Below the pieces are notes generated by a model. It was not told the DNA's origin, made no database searches, and worked only from the letters and a program-made list of their open reading frames with translations. A stretch of 64,000 nucleotides of DNA. Origin: Alteribacillus bidgolensis (lineage in GTDB: Bacteria > Bacillota > Bacilli > Bacillales > Marinococcaceae). Positions 59,921-64,000 of this stretch are shown here, piece after piece. Made by a program: the position numbers and the translations under genes. Position 1 is the first letter of the stretch. The number at the start of each line of letters is the position of its first letter. The DNA lies in NCBI RefSeq assembly GCF_002886255.1, contig NZ_KZ614149.1, positions 248,001 through 312,000 of the forward strand, written 5' to 3'.

Positions 59921-60016
59921 ACACTTTAGGAATGTGTAACTTGGTTAAAGGATCAAAGGATAAGCAAAACTACGACTTCCGCCATAAGGACTCGGCGGCA
60001 AGCCGAGTTTTTCTAT
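59921..60016 (+). repeat. Hairpin repeat, copy 4, abutting the hemW start
   Basis: Hairpin A: CCGCC 59979-59983 with GGCGG 59994-59998. Hairpin B: ACTCGGC 59990-59996 with GCCGAGT 60002-60008, then a T-run. Hairpin B has C-G and G-C where copy 3 has T-A and A-T, a compensatory change. Only about 15 bases separate it from the hemW ATG. Confidence 0.88.
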
Positions 60017-60031
60017 AAAGAAGGTGATGAA

Positions 60032-61174
60032 ATGGCACCATCAGCAATTTATGTTCATATTCCGTTTTGCAAGCAAATATGTTTTTATTGCGACTTCAAC
60101 AAATTTTACTTAGAAAACCAGCCCGTTAACGATTATGTGGACGCATTAGGTAAAGAAATCAGAGATGCTTTCTCTATTAACCAGGCACAATCTATTAGCT
60201 CAGTGTATATAGGGGGAGGAACTCCAACGGCTTTAAATAATGATGAATTAGAGAAAGTAATTCTCGATATAAAAAGCAATGCACCATTACTCGACAATGA
60301 ATTGGAATTTACTGTAGAAGTCAACCCGGGCGAAGCAGGATTAGATAAATTGAAGTTAATGAAGAGCCTTGGAGTTAATAGGTTAAGTATTGGAGTGCAA
60401 AGCTTTGATAACTCTTTGTTAAAAAAAATAGGCAGGAGCCATTCTGTCAAAGAAGCTTTGAAAACGATAGAGCTTGCACGTAAAGCAGGATTTGAGAACA
60501 TTTCTATTGATTTAATGTTTGGATTGCCTGGCCAAACCATACAAATGTGGCAGGAAACGATTACAACAATGTTAGAGCTGAATATACCTCATGTTTCTGC
60601 TTATTCGCTAAAAATTGAAGAAAAAACAATGTTTTATAATTGGTATCGTCAAGGAAAACTTCAGGCGATCCCTGAGGATAAAGAAGCCCAAATGTATGAA
60701 GAATTGGTTTCAAGGCTGCATGCTTATGGGTATGAAACATATGAAATCAGCAACTTTGCTCAAAAGGGATTTGAAAGCAGGCATAACCAAGTGTACTGGG
60801 AAAACAAAGAGTATTTTGGATTTGGAGCAGGTGCCCACGGGTATGTTAATGGGCATCGTTACGCTAACATAGGCCCATTGACACATTACATTAAGGCCCT
60901 TCAACAAGGCGAATCTGTTGTTAAAGAAACACATGAAGTTACAACACAAGAAATGATGGAAGAAGAAATGTTTATGGGGCTTCGTATGAAAAAAGGTGTT
61001 AAGGAAGAAATTTTTAAAAAGAAGTACGGCAGCTCATACTTAGATGTTTTCCAGGAAGCCATTCAAGATCTGCAGCATAAAGAGTTGTTAAAGGACACAG
61101 GCGGTTCTTTGCATTTAACAAAAAAAGGACGCTTGTTAGGTAATGAAGTATTTGAAAGGTTTCTGCTTGAGTAA
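60032..61174 (+). CDS. hemW: Heme chaperone HemW (HemN-like radical SAM protein)
   Basis: HemW (YqeR) is a radical SAM protein that binds heme and delivers it to respiratory enzymes; it was long annotated as coproporphyrinogen oxidase. The 380-residue protein has the cluster motif CKQICFYC at about residues 14-21, GGGTPTAL near 58 and SIGVQSFD near 116. It also has the HNQVYW motif (near 253) that marks HemW rather than HemN. GAAGGTGATGAA before the ATG is the ribosome site. A terminator-like repeat hairpin stands directly upstream. Confidence 0.94.
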   Translation: MAPSAIYVHIPFCKQICFYCDFNKFYLENQPVNDYVDALGKEIRDAFSINQAQSISSVYIGGGTPTALNNDELEKVILDIKSNAPLLDNELEFTVEVNPGEAGLDKLKLMKSLGVNRLSIGVQSFDNSLLKKIGRSHSVKEALKTIELARKAGFENISIDLMFGLPGQTIQMWQETITTMLELNIPHVSAYSLKIEEKTMFYNWYRQGKLQAIPEDKEAQMYEELVSRLHAYGYETYEISNFAQKGFESRHNQVYWENKEYFGFGAGAHGYVNGHRYANIGPLTHYIKALQQGESVVKETHEVTTQEMMEEEMFMGLRMKKGVKEEIFKKKYGSSYLDVFQEAIQDLQHKELLKDTGGSLHLTKKGRLLGNEVFERFLLE

Positions 61175-61217
61175 TGTTTAAAAGAAAATAATAGCTCAAA
61201 AATCTCAAGCTTGTGGA

Positions 61218-61246
61218 TTGACAAACACCTAACCGTTTGATAACTT
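61218..61246 (+). promoter_or_regulatory. Likely promoter of the hrcA-grpE-dnaK operon
   Basis: TTGACA at 61218-61223 and, 17 bases on, TAACTT at 61241-61246 as a weak -10. The CIRCE operator follows immediately. Confidence 0.55.
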
Positions 61247-61256
61247 TACAATAGAT

Positions 61257-61283
61257 TTAGCACTCGTTTGTTAAGAGTGCTAA
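61257..61283. promoter_or_regulatory. CIRCE operator
   Basis: The perfect inverted repeat TTAGCACTC, nine bases, GAGTGCTAA is the HrcA binding site. It lies between the promoter and the hrcA start, so HrcA represses its own operon. Confidence 0.98.
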
Positions 61284-61299
61284 CAGAGGTGATGTTGGC

Positions 61300-62334
61300 A
61301 TGCTTACAGACCGCCAATTGTTTATCTTACAGGCAATTATAGACAACTACATTCAATCAGCTGAGCCAATCGGTTCTAGGAGTATTTCTAAAAGTGACGG
61401 GATGAGTTATAGTCCTGCTACGATTAGAAATGAAATGGCAGATTTAGAAGAGCTTGGTTTTCTGGAAAAGCCACACAGCTCCTCTGGAAGGATACCTTCG
61501 GAAAAAGGATACCGCCATTATGTAGATCATTTGCTGCTTCCCCATCGTCTTTCAAAAAAAGAGATTCAAAATGTAAGGTCTCTTTTTGCTGAAAAGATTT
61601 TGGAAGCAGAACAAGTTGTTAAGCAATCTGCGACTATTTTGTCTGATTTAACAAGTTATGCATCTATTGTGTTAGGTCCTGAAGTATTTGAATCGAAGCT
61701 AAAACATGTACAGATTATTCCATTAAATGCTCAAGCTGCAGTAGCTATTCTTGTGACTGATACCGGTTATGTGGAAAACCATACAGTTACACTTCCTGAG
61801 TCATTAAATAGCAGTGACCTTGAAAAGATCGCTAATATTTTAAATGACCGTTTAGAAGGTGTACCGCTTTATAAGCTGCAAGAAAAAATATATAAAGAAG
61901 TGGCTGGACTTTTAAAGCAGCACATAAACAGTTTCCACGACGCTTTCCGTTTTACGGAAGAGACATTACAAAAAAGCAAACAAGAAAAAGTGTTCTACGG
62001 TGGAAAAACGAATTTACTATCTCAGCCGGAATTTAAAGATATAGAAAAAGTAAAAATGATTTTTGAAATACTTGAACAAGACCATGCAGTTCATGAACTA
62101 TTAAAACCTGAACAAGATGGATTAGTTATTCGGATTGGGCAAGAAAATAATTACGAGGCTTTTGAAGATTGCAGTATTATTTCAGCCACCTATTCTTTTG
62201 ACGGAAAACCGGTCGGCACAATTGGAATTGTTGGACCAACAAGAATGGAATACCCTAGAGTTATTGGGTTAATTCAACACTTATCCAAAGGACTGTCAGA
62301 TGCTTTAACAAACTTGTATACCAGCGGCAACTAA
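61300..62334 (+). CDS. hrcA: Heat-shock repressor HrcA
   Basis: HrcA represses class I heat-shock genes through CIRCE and is stabilised by GroEL. The 344-residue protein has an N-terminal winged helix (LTDRQLFILQAIIDNYI, then SPATIRNEMADLEELGFLEKPHSSSGRIPSEKGYR) and a GAF-like C-terminal domain ending GLIQHLSKGLSDALTNLY. AGAGGTGATG upstream contains the ribosome site. It is the first gene of the hrcA-grpE-dnaK operon. Confidence 0.97.
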   Translation: MLTDRQLFILQAIIDNYIQSAEPIGSRSISKSDGMSYSPATIRNEMADLEELGFLEKPHSSSGRIPSEKGYRHYVDHLLLPHRLSKKEIQNVRSLFAEKILEAEQVVKQSATILSDLTSYASIVLGPEVFESKLKHVQIIPLNAQAAVAILVTDTGYVENHTVTLPESLNSSDLEKIANILNDRLEGVPLYKLQEKIYKEVAGLLKQHINSFHDAFRFTEETLQKSKQEKVFYGGKTNLLSQPEFKDIEKVKMIFEILEQDHAVHELLKPEQDGLVIRIGQENNYEAFEDCSIISATYSFDGKPVGTIGIVGPTRMEYPRVIGLIQHLSKGLSDALTNLYTSGN

Positions 62335-62610
62335 TGATAATATATATTTTTGGTTACAGGAGAGTTTATTCTCTCCTCTCTCTATGTAAATGATTTGAGG
62401 TTTTTATCCTGTTAGTTCGTCAGAAGAATTGGCGGAATCTAGGCTTTTTCGAACCTTAAAAGTTTTGCGCGCTGCTGCTGCCTACCGTCGACGCTAAGCA
62501 CTCAGGCTAGGCATTATGGATTATTAAGCCTGGAGTACTTAGTAAAACTTAATCTGGCCGGAGCGAACGCGCTTTTCTTAATAATAAAGCAAATACGGGA
62601 GGTGAATGAA
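62335..62610. other. Structured intergenic region between hrcA and grpE
   Basis: Nearly 280 bases inside an operon. It begins with a hairpin (GGAGAG/CTCTCC, 62359-62376) without a proper T-run. It then carries a large imperfect palindrome: GCGCGC 62467-62472 with CGCGC 62568-62572 as outer arms, CTAAGCACTCAGGCT 62494-62508 with AGCCTGGAGTACTTAG 62527-62542 as the inner stem. No gene. Processing or attenuation between hrcA and grpE is known in B. subtilis. Confidence 0.6.
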
Positions 62611-63210
62611 GTGAAAGAAGAGAGTCAGTCTATGGAACAAGAAGCAACTGCTGAGGAAACCACTTCAATGGAAGATATTCATGAAGATGAATCTCAACAA
62701 GAAAAAGAAACACTTTCCCAAGAGGAGAAGTCTTCTGACGAAATATATGAAACAGAAGAACAACAAGAAATAGAAAAATTAAAACAAGAGGCAGAAGAGT
62801 GGAAGAACAGTTCCTTGAGAGCCCAGGCCGACCTTGACAATGTAAGACGCAGGGCAAAAGAGGAAAAAGAAAAAGCAGCAAAATATAGAGCTCAAGATCT
62901 TATTGAATCGCTTCTTCCCGTGTTAGATAACTTTGAGCGTGCAATCAGTGCTTCCCCGGAAAGCGAAGAAGCATCTTCTTTGCTAGAAGGAGTGAATATG
63001 GTTTATTCACAATTCCTAGAAGCTGTTCAAAAAGAAGGGCTTGAAGTTATTGAAACAAAAGGGCAGACATTTGACCCTCATCAGCATCAAGCTGTAATGC
63101 AAGTTGAGGAAGATGGATTTGAATCAAATCAGATCGTTGAAGAATTGCAAAAGGGATATAAGCTAAAAGACAAAGTAATTAGACCAGCTATGGTTAAGGT
63201 TAACGTATAA
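62611..63210 (+). CDS. grpE: Nucleotide exchange factor GrpE
   Basis: GrpE releases ADP from DnaK. The 199-residue protein has a very acidic N-terminal tail (residues 1-50), a long helix (EIEKLKQEAEEWKNSSLRAQADLDNVRRR) and the C-terminal beta-wing with FDPHQHQAVMQVEE near 153 and LKDKVIRPAMVKV at the end. GGGAGG eight bases upstream favours the GTG at 62611 over the one at 62602. Confidence 0.96.
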   Translation: MKEESQSMEQEATAEETTSMEDIHEDESQQEKETLSQEEKSSDEIYETEEQQEIEKLKQEAEEWKNSSLRAQADLDNVRRRAKEEKEKAAKYRAQDLIESLLPVLDNFERAISASPESEEASSLLEGVNMVYSQFLEAVQKEGLEVIETKGQTFDPHQHQAVMQVEEDGFESNQIVEELQKGYKLKDKVIRPAMVKVNV

Positions 63211-63247
63211 ACTACATAGTTGATTTTAATAGGAGGCTGACAAGACA

Positions 63248-64000
63248 ATGAGCAGAGTTATTGGTATCGACCTTGGAACAACAAATTCTTGTGTAGCAGT
63301 GATGGAAGGCGGAGAAGCACAAGTCATTCCAAATCCGGAAGGAAACCGAACAACCCCTTCAGTAGTGGCTTTTAAAGATGGAGAACGTCAAGTAGGTGAA
63401 GTAGCTAAGCGTCAAGCGATTACTAATCCTAATACGATTCAATCCATCAAACGTTATATGGGCACAGATCATAAAGAAGAGGTAGAAGGAAAAGAATACA
63501 CACCTCAAGAGATATCAGCAATTATTTTGCAGAAATTAAAAAGTGACGCGGAAAGCTATTTAGGCGAAACAGTAACAAAAGCTGTCATTACCGTACCTGC
63601 TTACTTTAATGACTCTCAGCGTCAAGCTACAAAAGACGCTGGAAAAATTGCAGGTCTCGAAGTTGAGCGTATTGTGAACGAACCGACAGCTGCATCCTTA
63701 GCTTATGGTTTTGAAAAAGAAGAGGATCAAACCATTTTAGTATATGATCTTGGTGGAGGAACATTTGACGTATCTATTCTCGAACTTGGAGATGGATTTT
63801 TTGAAGTGAAATCTACTTCAGGTGACAACAAGCTTGGCGGGGATGATTTTGACCAAGTGATTATTGACCACCTTGTATCTGAATTCAAAAAAGAAAATGG
63901 TATCGATCTTTCCCAAGATAAAATGGCGGTACAGCGCTTAAAAGACGCTGCAGAAAAAGCGAAAAAAGACCTTTCCGGTGTATCTCAAACTCAAATTTCA
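63248..64000 (+). CDS. dnaK: Chaperone DnaK (Hsp70), 5' part
   Basis: DnaK is the ATP-driven Hsp70 chaperone working with GrpE and DnaJ. The ATG at 63248 follows TAGGAGG. The first 251 codons, encoding part of the nucleotide-binding domain, are present before the window ends: IGIDLGTTNSCVAV (phosphate 1) at the start, VPAYFNDSQRQATKDAG near 119, and DLGGGTFDVSILE (phosphate 2) near 168. The remaining part, including the substrate-binding domain, is outside the window. It is co-transcribed with grpE. Confidence 0.98.
   Translation, partial: MSRVIGIDLGTTNSCVAVMEGGEAQVIPNPEGNRTTPSVVAFKDGERQVGEVAKRQAITNPNTIQSIKRYMGTDHKEEVEGKEYTPQEISAIILQKLKSDAESYLGETVTKAVITVPAYFNDSQRQATKDAGKIAGLEVERIVNEPTAASLAYGFEKEEDQTILVYDLGGGTFDVSILELGDGFFEVKSTSGDNKLGGDDFDQVIIDHLVSEFKKENGIDLSQDKMAVQRLKDAAEKAKKDLSGVSQTQIS

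Noticed and set aside
60133..60540. Minus-strand open frame of 135 codons opposite hemW
   Set aside because: Antisense to conserved hemW codons, no ribosome site.
60032..61174. Coproporphyrinogen III oxidase (HemN)
   Set aside because: The HNQVYW motif and the short length point to the heme chaperone HemW.
1..64000. CRISPR arrays, tRNA or rRNA genes, prophage or toxin-antitoxin modules
   Set aside because: I saw no regularly spaced repeats, tRNA-like cloverleaf with TTC loop, phage structural genes or paired small toxin genes on either strand; this is by eye and could miss a degenerate case.

Overview
The window is chromosomal DNA from a low-GC, endospore-forming member of the Bacillaceae. 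Gene order follows two blocks of the Bacillus subtilis chromosome: aspS-6S RNA-tcdA-rarA-cymR-mnmA-recD2-alaS-greA, and sda-yqeG...comE-holA-gpr-spoIIP-lepA-hemW-hrcA-grpE-dnaK. Sporulation genes (rsfA, sigK, sda, gpr, spoIIP, yqxA), a T-box leader, a CIRCE operator and a full seven-gene Mrp antiporter operon support this. Very acidic proteins and the Mrp operon suggest a salt- or alkali-tolerant species; that is an inference.

Positions 1-12.5 kb hold the end of aspS, 6S RNA, a tRNA t6A dehydratase, the prespore regulator rsfA, rarA, the cysteine regulator cymR with a sulfur-transfer pair (cysteine desulfurase and mnmA), a TPR protein and recD2. Positions 12.7-16.6 kb are accessory: a decayed IS3-type element, an AI-2E transporter, proline dehydrogenase and two copies of a GC-rich repeat. 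Positions 16.6-26.8 kb hold T-box-alaS, ireB-yrrK-yrzB, mltG, the wobble-uridine genes trmR-trhP1-trhP2, greA and yrrS. Positions 26.8-34.7 kb are accessory: a deleted IS3-type element, yrzA, mtnN, yrhC, a Nudix hydrolase, an S9 peptidase, a broken HesB/YneR-like gene, a possible small RNA and an uninterrupted sigK. hupA and mrpABCDEFG follow on the minus strand (34.8-41.2 kb). From 41.6 kb the second conserved block runs to the window edge inside dnaK.

The coding content is largely housekeeping, and I see no phage, CRISPR array, defence island or unfamiliar multi-gene system. The most interesting signals are non-coding. (1) Both IS elements appear to sit in the loops of Rho-independent terminators. 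(2) A dispersed intergenic repeat of about 95 bp carries two mutually exclusive hairpins, one terminator-like, with compensatory base changes between copies; one copy ends just before the hemW start. (3) A promoter-plus-terminator unit with no gene, at about 33.0 kb, may encode a small RNA. (4) Long structured intergenic regions lie between hrcA and grpE and between yqzM and holA. Local changes from the B. subtilis arrangement include metY in place of comEB, loss of udk, and loss of the genes between mtnN and yrhC.
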